From Falsiroseomonas oleicola (lineage in GTDB: Bacteria > Pseudomonadota > Alphaproteobacteria > Acetobacterales > Acetobacteraceae), in assembly GCF_019029495.1 (NCBI RefSeq), contig NZ_JAERQM010000008.1, positions 1 to 64,000 of the forward strand: a stretch of 64,000 bases of DNA, in the 5' to 3' direction. Shown here piece after piece: positions 1-7,262 of the stretch. Below the pieces are notes generated by a model, which worked only from the letters and a program-made list of their open reading frames with translations, had not been told where the DNA came from and made no database searches. Position 1 is the stretch's first letter. Each line of letters begins with the position of its first letter. A program made the translations under genes and the position numbers.

Positions 1-329
1 CCCCCGCACCATCACCAACAATCCCTCAGGATCATCAGCAAGCGATACAAGGACCAAAGAGCAGCTAATTACTCTTCCCTCAACAGATACACAGTTTGAA
101 TGAGCGGTGGGACGAAGTGGCCGATCCCTCTTTCGAGAGGCCAGCCCTTGCTGTCCCGGTTACCTCCGCCTTGGCGGGCCGTTGAAGCTAGCGGAGTGTT
201 CCGCGTCTTTCAAGTGGCCGCCTCGTCGTCGGTGGGCGCTTTCTAATGGCGGGGGGCCTCCCTGTCAAATGGGCCTCTGCGCTCCCTCTCCCGCCCCAAA
301 ACCCCAGGAAGTCCCTGGCCTCGGCACGC
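1..329. other. gene-free stretch
   Basis: No reading frame here has a plausible start, ribosome binding site or recognisable product. It contains small hairpins, for example CCTCT-TTCG-AGAGG near 130-145 and GCGGA-GTGT-TCCGC near 195-210. I could not match it to a tRNA, rRNA tail or known small RNA. It may be a degenerate intergenic remnant. Confidence 0.4.
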
Positions 330-358
330 AAAAGGGGCGGCCCCGGCAGGCCGCCCCT
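330..358 (-). terminator. intrinsic terminator of the first Bug-receptor gene
   Basis: On the minus strand, a 10-bp GC-rich stem (arms 333-342 and 349-358, 6-nt loop) is followed by four T. It lies just past the stop codon of the receptor gene ending at 393, so it should end that transcript. Confidence 0.7.
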
Positions 359-392
359 GTCATCAGCCTGCATTTTTTCCGGCGAAAAAGGT

Positions 393-1364
393 TCAGCTAT
401 CCATCCGGATGTTGTTTTCGCGGATCACCGCCCCCCAGCGCTCGATCTCCGCCCCCACGAAGCTCCGTGCCTCATCAGGGGAGGAGGCGACGATGTCGCA
501 GCCCTGCTCCTCGATGCGCGCCTTCACCTCCGGCTCGTTCAACACCTGGCGCAGCGCGGCGTGCATCCGGTCGACGATCGGCTGCGGCGTGCCGGTCCGG
601 CCGAAGAAGGCCCACCAGGTCGGTGCCTCGAAATTGCCGAAGCCCTGCTGCGCGAAGCTCTGGGTTCCGGGCACATGCCGCGTCTCCCCTCGGGTCGTCA
701 CGCCCAGCGGCCGCAGCGTCCCGGCACGGATATGCTGGGAGACGATGACCACATTGGTCATGAACAGCGGAATTTCCCCCGCGATCGCCGCCGTCACGGC
801 CGGCCCACCGCCGCGATAGGGCACATGGGTCATCCGGAAGCCGTTCTGCTGTTGCAGCAGCGTGGTCGCGATATGCGCCAGGCCACCGACGCCGGAGGTG
901 GCGTAGTTGAGCCGGTCCGGGTCCTTCTTCGCCGCCTCCATCACCTCCCGGAAGTTCTGGAAGGGGGTGTCCTTATGGGCGGTCATCACCAGCGGGCCGG
1001 TCGCCACCAGGCTGACCGGGACCAGATCCTCCATCGTCTTGTAGTTCAGGCGCAGCAGCGACTGGTTCGGCGCCTCATTGTCATAGGCCAGCATCCAGGC
1101 GCTGCCATCGGCAGGCGCCCGCGCCATTTCGGAGGCGCCGATGGACCCCGAGGCACCGCCCCGGTTCTCGATGATGACGTTCTGGCCCAGAACGGCGGCC
1201 AGCCGAGGCTGGAACAGGCGTGCCACCGTGTCGGTGGACCCACCGGGTGCCCAGGGCACGATCAGCCGGATCGGCCGCTCCGGCCAGGCGCCCTGTGCCC
1301 GCAGCACGGAAGGCGCGGCGAGCCCGGCCGCGGTCAAGGCGATCAACTTGCGACGCTGCATCAT
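393..1364 (-). CDS. Bug-family tricarboxylate transporter substrate-binding protein
   Basis: Periplasmic receptor of the Bug/TctC family, which binds small carboxylates for tripartite tricarboxylate transporters. It begins with an RR-containing export signal (MQRRKLIALTAAGLAAPSVL..AQG). The family blocks follow: WPERPIRLIVPWAPGGSTD, ENRGGASGSIGA and HVPYRGGGPA. At about 323 aa it has full family length. The start is set at 1364 because GGGAGGG lies 9 nt upstream; an in-frame ATG at 1382 lies upstream of that site. A second Bug gene follows upstream on the same strand, and no TctA/TctB membrane genes are nearby, so it is an orphan receptor. The ligand cannot be read from sequence. Confidence 0.93.
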   Translation of the reverse strand: MMQRRKLIALTAAGLAAPSVLRAQGAWPERPIRLIVPWAPGGSTDTVARLFQPRLAAVLGQNVIIENRGGASGSIGASEMARAPADGSAWMLAYDNEAPNQSLLRLNYKTMEDLVPVSLVATGPLVMTAHKDTPFQNFREVMEAAKKDPDRLNYATSGVGGLAHIATTLLQQQNGFRMTHVPYRGGGPAVTAAIAGEIPLFMTNVVIVSQHIRAGTLRPLGVTTRGETRHVPGTQSFAQQGFGNFEAPTWWAFFGRTGTPQPIVDRMHAALRQVLNEPEVKARIEEQGCDIVASSPDEARSFVGAEIERWGAVIRENNIRMDS

Positions 1365-1450
1365 CTGCAGAAACCCTCCCATTGTTCTTCGTCATACAGG
1401 TTAGGGTCAGCGTCGCGGCTTCGCCAAGCCTGAACCTTCGCGCCGGTCGT

Positions 1451-2422
1451 TCAGCTATCCGCGCGGATACCGTTGTCCCGGATCACCGCCCCCCATTTCT
1501 CGATCTCCGATCGGACGAAGGCCTCGGTCTCGGCGGGGGTGGAGCCGACGATATCCGCCCCCTGCTCCGCCATGCGGGCCTGGACATTCGCCTCCGCCAG
1601 CACCTGCTTCACTGCCTGCTGCATACGGTTGAGGATCGGCGCTGGGATCCCGGCGGGGCCAACCAACTGCCAATAGGTCAGCGCCTCGAACTCCGGAAAA
1701 CCCTGGCGGGTGAAGGGCACGACGCCGGGCAGGTAGCGGCTGTCGGTCTTCTGGGTCAGGCCGAGCGGGCGCAGCGCCCCGGCGCGGATATGCGGCAGGA
1801 TGATGACGATGTTCGACATGAACAGCGGCACATGCCCGGCCAGGGCATCCTGCAGCGCGGGTCCGCCGCCGCGATAGGGCACGTGTTCCAGCTTGAAGTC
1901 GCCGCGCTGCTGCAGCAGCACCGTGGCGATATGCGCCCCGCTGCCCACCCCCGTGGTGGCGTAGTTCAGGGTCTGCGGCCGTGCCTTCGCCGCCGCCACC
2001 ATCTGGGTGAAGTTCTGGAAGGGGGTGGAGGGGTGGGTCACCAGCGCATAGGGGCAGGTGCCGACCAGGGTGCAGAAGGAAAACGCCTCCATCACCCGGT
2101 AGGGAAGCTGCATCAACGTCTCATTGGTGGCCAGCGTGTCGTTCGCCAGCAGCCAGGTATGGCCATCCGGCGCCGCCCGCGCGGTTTCCGAGGCGCCCAC
2201 CGAGCCGGAGGCCCCTGCCCGGTTCTCCACCACCACCGGCCGGCCGAGCAGCTCCGTCAATTTGGGCTGGAGGATTCGCGCCACCGTGTCGTTCGACCCG
2301 CCGGGTGGGTAGGGCACGATGATCCGGACCGGCCGTTCCGGCCAGGAACCCTGGGCGCGGGCAAGCCCCGGCATGGCCAGGGCCGCGGCAGCGGGCGCTG
2401 CCAGCAATGTGCGGCGATGCAT
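1451..2422 (-). CDS. Bug-family tricarboxylate transporter substrate-binding protein
   Basis: Second orphan Bug/TctC receptor, 323 aa. It starts MHRRTLLAAPAAAALAMPG with an export signal ending ARAQG. It carries WPERPVRIIVPYPPGGSND, ENRAGASGSVGA and HVPYRGGGPA. GGAG lies 9-12 nt before the ATG at 2422, and longer upstream frame starts have no such site. It is a paralog of the preceding gene (393-1364), with the same strand and spacing of about 90 bp, so the two may be cotranscribed. The ligand is unknown. Confidence 0.93.
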   Translation of the reverse strand: MHRRTLLAAPAAAALAMPGLARAQGSWPERPVRIIVPYPPGGSNDTVARILQPKLTELLGRPVVVENRAGASGSVGASETARAAPDGHTWLLANDTLATNETLMQLPYRVMEAFSFCTLVGTCPYALVTHPSTPFQNFTQMVAAAKARPQTLNYATTGVGSGAHIATVLLQQRGDFKLEHVPYRGGGPALQDALAGHVPLFMSNIVIILPHIRAGALRPLGLTQKTDSRYLPGVVPFTRQGFPEFEALTYWQLVGPAGIPAPILNRMQQAVKQVLAEANVQARMAEQGADIVGSTPAETEAFVRSEIEKWGAVIRDNGIRADS

Positions 2423-2493
2423 CTTGTGACGTCTCCGGTTTCCCTTTCGGCATTGCCGCATGGCGGCATGGCCGAAAGCAAGCGCGGAAAGCC

Positions 2494-3630
2494 TCAGCGA
2501 AAGGCGCGCCTGGCCAGCACGGCCCCGGCGAGCGCCAGCATCGCCCCCGCCAGCCCGGTCCAGGCCAGCCCGCCGGTCGCCAGAACCAGCCCGCCATAAC
2601 CCGCGCCTACCCCCTGCCCCGCCAGGATCACCGCGCCGTTCAGCGCCAGGGCCACGGAGCGATCCTGCGGCGCCAGACCCATCAGCCGCGCCTGCACCAT
2701 CGGCGCCAGGGCGAAAAGGCTGGCCGAGCCCAGGAAGACCAGCAGGCATAGCGGGCCGACATGCCAGAAGGCCGCCGGCGCGGCGAGCAGCGCGGAATAA
2801 CCGACCAGCGCCAGGGCGAGCACGATATATAGGACCACGGGCAGCCCCGGCCCCCGCCGCTCCGCCATCCGTCCGCCCAGTCCGATGCCGACCAGGCTGC
2901 CAAGTCCCACGAAGACCTGCACCGCGCCGATGCCCGAGCCCTCGATTCCCGTGGTCGCGGTGACGATCGGGCCGAGATAGGCGGCGATGCAGAACAGGCC
3001 GGCGAAGGCCAGGAAGCTGGTGCCGAGCACGGCGAGGACCGCCGGTTTCAACGCGATGCCCAGCGATCCGGCCCCGCCGCGGTCGGTGCTGGGCAGTGGC
3101 GGCAGGCCGATCCGCACCGCCAGTGCCGCCACCCCGGCCAGGACACCCGAGAAAAGGAAGGTGCCACGCCAGCCGACCATGCCGCCGATCGCGGTGCCGA
3201 GCGGGATGCCGAGCGAAAAGGCCAGGGTCAGCCCCGCCATGACCGTGGCGATGGCGCGCCCCCGCTGTTCGGGCGGCACGAGCATGGAGGCCGCGACCGC
3301 CGGCAGCACAAGCGCGGCGGCCAGGGCGGTCACCACCCGAAGACCCAGCGCGGTGCCGAAATCGGGCACCGCGGCGGTCAGCAGGTTCAGCAGCCCCACC
3401 AGCCCGAGTCCGACCGTCAGCAGCCAGCGCCGGTCGAGCCGCGCGGTCGCGGCGGCAATCGGCGGCCCCGCCAGCGCGAAGGTCAGCGCATAGAAGGCCG
3501 CGAGCTGCCCGGCGGTGGCCAGGCTGACGCCGAGGTCCTCGGCCATGCGGGCGATCAGCCCGGTAAAGGCATAGGCCCCGGTGGCGGCGGCGAATTGCGC
3601 GCCGGTCAGCAGCCAGATGCGGCGATCCAT
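2494..3630 (-). CDS. MFS transporter (DHA1/AraJ-like)
   Basis: Inner-membrane major facilitator protein, 378 aa, with about twelve hydrophobic segments starting WLLTGAQFAAATGAYAF. A motif-A-like loop with RLDRR falls after the second helix, and PPEQRGRAIATVMAGLTLAF matches the middle-loop pattern of sugar/drug efflux members (AraJ, NepI type). GGGAGAGGG precedes the ATG. It lies upstream of the two Bug genes on the same strand, with about 70 bp between. Substrate and direction are not readable; efflux is likely from the family. Confidence 0.85.
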   Translation of the reverse strand: MDRRIWLLTGAQFAAATGAYAFTGLIARMAEDLGVSLATAGQLAAFYALTFALAGPPIAAATARLDRRWLLTVGLGLVGLLNLLTAAVPDFGTALGLRVVTALAAALVLPAVAASMLVPPEQRGRAIATVMAGLTLAFSLGIPLGTAIGGMVGWRGTFLFSGVLAGVAALAVRIGLPPLPSTDRGGAGSLGIALKPAVLAVLGTSFLAFAGLFCIAAYLGPIVTATTGIEGSGIGAVQVFVGLGSLVGIGLGGRMAERRGPGLPVVLYIVLALALVGYSALLAAPAAFWHVGPLCLLVFLGSASLFALAPMVQARLMGLAPQDRSVALALNGAVILAGQGVGAGYGGLVLATGGLAWTGLAGAMLALAGAVLARRAFR

Positions 3631-3709
3631 GCCCTCTCCCGTATCGGCGCCCGACCGGACCTGTGGGACCGGGGCTATCGCATGCGGGAGGACGGGCCGG
3701 AAGTCGCGC

Positions 3710-4153
3710 TCAGATGGACCAGGGATCGCCCAGCTTCAGCCCCGCACGCCGGAAGGCGCAGCCCAGGGCAATGGCGGCCGAGGTCGCGGCATAGGCCTGG
3801 TAGGGCGGCAGCCGGCGCAGCAGGCAGGCCAGGGCCTCTCGCCGCGGGCCGCGCTGGGCGCAGGCGACCGCCAGCAGCAGCACCGGCTCCTCCCCCACCA
3901 GGCGCGGGCAGAGCGGGCAGCCGAGCGTCAGCGGATGCTGGGCCAGGCTGCGCAGCAGCGCATCCAGCGGTTCGGCGGCGGACATCGCATCCTCCGTCGC
4001 CAGCAGCCGGCGCAGGGCCAGCAGGGCCGGCTGGCCCTGGCGGGCGGCGGCGGCCCAGGCGCGGGCGGCGTCGATCAGCAGACGCTCCGGATTGGGCAAG
4101 GCATCCGCCTCGGCGCCGGTCCAGGGCCAGTTGGGAAGGCCGGTTGTTGCCAT
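3710..4153 (-). CDS. conserved hypothetical protein
   Basis: 147 aa, predicted cytosolic, mostly helical and rich in Ala and Leu. It has a CPLCP motif near the middle and Cys residues in HPLTLGCPLCPRL and AVACAQRG, which could be a metal or redox site, though this is a guess. GGAG lies 9 nt before the ATG. It lies just upstream of the MFS gene on the same strand with a short gap. I do not recognise the family. Confidence 0.6.
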   Translation of the reverse strand: MATTGLPNWPWTGAEADALPNPERLLIDAARAWAAAARQGQPALLALRRLLATEDAMSAAEPLDALLRSLAQHPLTLGCPLCPRLVGEEPVLLLAVACAQRGPRREALACLLRRLPPYQAYAATSAAIALGCAFRRAGLKLGDPWSI

Positions 4154-4291
4154 GGAATCGCTCCTGCCTGACGGACTCCGGGTTACCGCAATTGCGAGTC
4201 ATTCGCAAACATTCTTGCGGCCATCGTTCAGGAATGGGCAAGGCCCGTCGTCCCAAGGTGACGCACCCCCCATGCGGCACAGGATGTTCCC

Positions 4292-4522
4292 ATGCAAAGA
4301 TCGATACCCCTGCATCACCGACTGGCATCGTTTGCCGTCGAGGCCGGACGGCTTTTCGGCGTCCTGGCCCTGGGACTGGCGGCCGGACTCCTGCTCGGAG
4401 CCTGCGCCACAATGCCGCCATCATCGGAGCTATCATCACAAATGCGTGATATATTTAGGCTCGGCGTCCTATCGACTGCGTCGACAAGCGTCGATTCTGA
4501 GCGGATCGCGCCCGCGGGCTAG
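4292..4522 (+). CDS. possible small lipoprotein
   Basis: 76 aa. A hydrophobic segment (LFGVLALGLAAGLLLGAC) ends in an LGAC lipobox, so the mature protein would start at Cys and carry a short Ser/Thr-rich tail. AGGA lies about 8 nt before the ATG. The downstream part looks weakly coding, and its TAG stop sits at the centre of an 18-bp palindrome. It may be a real entericidin-like or other small lipoprotein, or a fortuitous frame. Confidence 0.4.
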   Translation: MQRSIPLHHRLASFAVEAGRLFGVLALGLAAGLLLGACATMPPSSELSSQMRDIFRLGVLSTASTSVDSERIAPAG

Positions 4523-4529
4523 CCCGCGG
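4512..4529. repeat. 18-bp perfect palindrome
   Basis: CCGCGGGC-TA-GCCCGCGG, with the stop codon of the small lipoprotein candidate at its centre. It has no T tract, so it could be a weak transcript-end hairpin or a chance GC palindrome. Confidence 0.5.
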
Positions 4530-4777
4530 CGCATCATTGCTTGACGCAGGACCGTCCCCTGCGGCCCATAGCACACGTCGTCGCCCCCAACGGACGACAT
4601 GACCACCGCGACGCACCCCCCGGCGCGCCGCCTCGTCACCACAGGCATGGGCAACCGCGGCACCCCGCCGGCGGCCAGCTTTTTCGTGCCGTTTCGGTCC
4701 GGTTCCGCAACCGGCCAGACGCTGCCCGCGCCTGCGAGGCCATTCCCCAGAAGGGGTGGCGTGAAGGAGGAGAAGAC

Positions 4778-5197
4778 ATGCCGAACCTGCCCATGCGGCG
4801 CCTCGCGCTGCTGGCCGCTCTGGCGCTGGCGACTTTGCCGATACCGTCCCAGGCCTTCGAGGTCACACAGCAACGCGGAATTGCTTCCTATTACCATCAT
4901 AAATTCACCGGCCGCACTATGGCCAATGGCGACCGTTTCAATCCCAATTCCAATACCGCCGCGCACCGCACTTTTCCTTTTGGAACAGTGGTCGAGGTGA
5001 CGAACCTCCGGAACGGCGAGAGCCGAGTCGTGGTCATCACCGACCGCGGGCCCTTCATCCGGGGCCGCATCATCGACGTCTCCCCCCGGATCGCGGAAGA
5101 GTTGGGCATGCGCCGGGCCGGTTTGGCCGAGGTGGTGGTGCGTCCCCTCGGCCAGATCGACACCTATGAGGAAGTCGCTGAGGCTTCCGCCCGCTGA
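4778..5197 (+). CDS. RlpA-like septal lytic transglycosylase / double-psi beta-barrel protein
   Basis: 139 aa secreted protein. The signal peptide (RRLALLAALALATLPIPSQA) is followed by one double-psi beta-barrel. Landmarks are GIASYYHHKFTGRTMANGDRF, AAHRTFPFGTVVEVTNLRNG and VVVITDRGPFIRGRIIDVS, as in RlpA proteins that cleave glycan strands lacking stem peptides. The catalytic-type Asp (TDRGPF) and the GRIIDVS segment are present. It lacks the C-terminal SPOR domain of E. coli RlpA, so it is a short form. AGGAGG lies 7 nt before the ATG. It converges with the DUF1127 gene. Confidence 0.9.
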   Translation: MPNLPMRRLALLAALALATLPIPSQAFEVTQQRGIASYYHHKFTGRTMANGDRFNPNSNTAAHRTFPFGTVVEVTNLRNGESRVVVITDRGPFIRGRIIDVSPRIAEELGMRRAGLAEVVVRPLGQIDTYEEVAEASAR

Positions 5198-5206
5198 CCT
5201 CCGGTC

Positions 5207-5449
5207 CTATTGGGCGCGGGGACCCGTGTCCCAGGGCGCCCGTGACGATTCCTGGAGTGCCTCGGACCGGCTGACGCCGATATCCTTCAGCATCCGGTCG
5301 TCCATCGCCGCCAGGTGCCGGCGGGTGGTCATCGCGTGCAGCATCATCGCGATCCGGTCGGCCCAGCCACGCGCGGGCAGACCATCCTGGCGCGAAGGGG
5401 CTTGGGCTGTGCGCCGCACGCCGCCCCGCGAAAGCGAAAAGCCGGACAT
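5207..5449 (-). CDS. DUF1127 (YjiS-like) protein
   Basis: 80 aa basic protein with the DUF1127 core near its C-terminus: TRRHLAAMDDRMLKDIGVSRSEA. Such short Arg-rich proteins can act as RNA-binding or regulatory factors in alphaproteobacteria. AAGGA lies 9 nt before the ATG. It is divergent from a LysR regulator, an arrangement in which the regulator often controls the small gene. The 109-bp gap holds a LysR-type operator. Confidence 0.88.
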   Translation of the reverse strand: MSGFSLSRGGVRRTAQAPSRQDGLPARGWADRIAMMLHAMTTRRHLAAMDDRMLKDIGVSRSEALQESSRAPWDTGPRAQ

Positions 5450-5531
5450 GTCGGGATATCCTTCTACCAATCCATCGGTGGGAAGGATCGGTCGCGCCAA
5501 GGGATCAGTAAAACGACTAATGTTGACGTGA

Positions 5532-5552
5532 AGCATCAATGTCGCTGATGCT
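5532..5552. promoter_or_regulatory. LysR-type operator (T-N11-A palindrome)
   Basis: AGCATCA-N7-TGATGCT is a perfect 7-bp inverted repeat that contains TCA-N7-TGA, i.e. T-N11-A, the core LysR box. It lies 7 bp before the LysR start codon, so the regulator probably binds it to repress itself and to control the divergent DUF1127 gene. Confidence 0.7.
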
Positions 5553-5558
5553 CGCCTT

Positions 5559-6488
5559 ATGGCCCCCCTGCCCCCCGCCCTCGACCCCGACCTGCTGCGC
5601 GCCTTCGTCCTCATCGCCGAGGGCCGCTCCTTCACCCGCGCGGCCGACCGGGTGGGCCGGACGCAATCCGCCGTCTCCATGCAGATCCGCCGGCTGGAGC
5701 AGATGCTGGGCCAGACCCTTCTGGTCCGCACCTCGAAGGGTGTGCAGCCGACCCCGCAGGGGGCCTGGCTGCTGGACCGCGCCCGCGACCTGCTGGCGCT
5801 GAATGACGAGATCATCACCAATTTCCGCGCCCCCCCGATGGTCGGCTCGGTGCGCCTGGGCACGCCCGACGACTACGCCCTGAACTGGCTGCCAGGCATC
5901 CTGGCCCGCTTCGCGGAAGCGCATCCGGCGGTGGAGCTGGACGTCACCTGCCTGAATTCGGATGTGCTGGTGGAGCAGTTCCGCCAGGGCCAGCTCGACC
6001 TCACCCTGGTCAGTGAGGGCCAGGAGCCGCCCGGCGTGGCGGCCCAGCGCATCTGGCGCGGCCCGCTGCGCTGGGTCGGCAGCCCGACCCACGGGCTGCA
6101 TCGCCGGGACCCGCTGCCCCTGGCCCTGTCCCGGCCGAGCATGAACCCGGCCCGCCCCGAATTCGCCTGCGCCTGGCGTGAGGCCGCGCTGGCCAGCCTG
6201 CGCGCCGCCGGGCGCGACTGCCGCGTCACCTACAACTCCGCCACCCAGACTGGCTGCTTCACCGTCGCCCTGGCGGGGCTGGCCCTCACCGTCAGCACCC
6301 CGACCACCCTGCCCGTCGGCCTTGCCTGGCTGGGTGAGGCAGAGGCGCTGCCGCCGCTGCCGGATATGGGCATCCTGCTGCTGCGCCACGAATCCGCCCT
6401 CGGCGTGCCGGCCGTGGACACCCTGGCCGAACATATCCAGGAGGGTTTCCGCCGCGCCGCCGAGTCACCCGTGGTGCTGGCGGCGTGA
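5559..6488 (+). CDS. LysR family transcriptional regulator
   Basis: 309 aa. The N-terminal winged helix-turn-helix (residues about 8-65) reads LLRAFVLIAEGRSFTRAADRVGRTQSAVSMQ, then RRLEQMLGQTLLVRT. A LysR substrate-binding domain follows, with VRLGTPDDYALNWLPGILARF and later AGLALTVSTPT. It probably binds the palindrome just before its own start. The inducer is unknown. A MITE begins 4 bp after its stop. No strong ribosome site precedes the ATG, and leader-poor translation is possible. Confidence 0.93.
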   Translation: MAPLPPALDPDLLRAFVLIAEGRSFTRAADRVGRTQSAVSMQIRRLEQMLGQTLLVRTSKGVQPTPQGAWLLDRARDLLALNDEIITNFRAPPMVGSVRLGTPDDYALNWLPGILARFAEAHPAVELDVTCLNSDVLVEQFRQGQLDLTLVSEGQEPPGVAAQRIWRGPLRWVGSPTHGLHRRDPLPLALSRPSMNPARPEFACAWREAALASLRAAGRDCRVTYNSATQTGCFTVALAGLALTVSTPTTLPVGLAWLGEAEALPPLPDMGILLLRHESALGVPAVDTLAEHIQEGFRRAAESPVVLAA

Positions 6489-6492
6489 GGTC

Positions 6493-6654
6493 AGAGACCG
6501 TTTGAGAATGCGGGCGGCTGAGGATTCGCAGGTGATTTTACGTCACCGCAAGGCACGGAACGCCGCCGATGCTAATTGCATCGGCAAGTTTCGTAACGCC
6601 GCGGTGGCGCAAAAGCGCCGCGAAGCCGACCCGCCAGTGTTCTCAAACGGTCTC
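6493..6654. mobile_element. MITE with IS5/IS1031-group features
   Basis: 162-bp element with 15-bp perfect terminal inverted repeats starting GAGACCGTTTGAGAA (6493-6507 and 6640-6654), flanked on both sides by TCA (6490-6492, 6655-6657). The two halves remain complementary with mismatches almost to the middle, ending in an 8-bp perfect stem (6565-6572/6578-6585) around TAATT. It has no coding capacity. GAG ends and a TNA duplication are known traits of the IS1031 group of IS5 elements, so a related transposase could mobilise it in trans. Confidence 0.8.
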
Positions 6655-6662
6655 TCAGCGCC

Positions 6663-7262
6663 CTACCAGCGCCGGACCGGCCCGCAATCCAGGTGGACGA
6701 AGCCGTCGCGCTGATACAGCCCGACCCCGCCCAGGCGCATATCCGCCGCCAGCCGGGCCATCTGCAGGCTGGACCTTCCGGGCAGCCGGCAATCCGCCGC
6801 CATGCCCGACATGTGCAGCGAAACACGGGAGACGCGGCGGCTGCGGCTGGCATTGCCGGCATTGGTTTCCGGCGTGCGGTAGCCGCTGACCACTTCGAAG
6901 GCCTCATCCGCGTCCATGCGCTGGGCCACCGTGGACATCACATCGAACAGGCGTGGGTCCATCGGCGTGGTCTCGGCGCGCGACAGGTCGCGGAACACCA
7001 CGTCGAGCTGGCGCAGCGCCTCCCGGTCATAGCGACCATTGCGGAAATAGACGCCGGAGAAGCTGTCATTGGTCACCTGCCGTCGCACCCGCAGGCTGCG
7101 CGTCGCGCCCTGCGCCGCCACCGGCCCGGCCGCCGCCACACCGACACCGGCGATCACCGCCGCCAGCACACCACGCCGCGGCACCGCCTCCACCGGCACC
7201 AGCCCGGCTTCCCCGCAGCAGGGGCAGGCACCGGACCAGAGACCGCCATGGGGAATCCGCAT
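6663..7262 (-). CDS. MepK/YcbK-like murein endopeptidase (DUF882, M15 fold)
   Basis: 199 aa exported protein of the YcbK family, zinc peptidases that cut peptidoglycan cross-links. A CPCCGEAG segment and an export signal (RRGVLAAVIAGVGVAAAGPVAAQG) lead into the peptidase domain. Probable zinc ligands are H150 and D157 in SLHMSGMAADCRL and H190 in GFVHLDCG. Its ATG overlaps the stop of the L,D-transpeptidase gene (TGATG), so translation is coupled. In E. coli, ycbB and ycbK are also neighbours, which supports a joint role in 3-3 cross-link formation and removal. Confidence 0.9.
   Translation of the reverse strand: MRIPHGGLWSGACPCCGEAGLVPVEAVPRRGVLAAVIAGVGVAAAGPVAAQGATRSLRVRRQVTNDSFSGVYFRNGRYDREALRQLDVVFRDLSRAETTPMDPRLFDVMSTVAQRMDADEAFEVVSGYRTPETNAGNASRSRRVSRVSLHMSGMAADCRLPGRSSLQMARLAADMRLGGVGLYQRDGFVHLDCGPVRRW

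Noticed and set aside
1-329. A structured RNA gene
   Set aside because: Small hairpins only; no tRNA cloverleaf, rRNA or known riboswitch pattern.
4541-4777. N-terminal extension of the RlpA-like protein
   Set aside because: The sequence is not coding-like, and AGGAGG sits 7 nt before ATG 4778, which begins a proper signal peptide.
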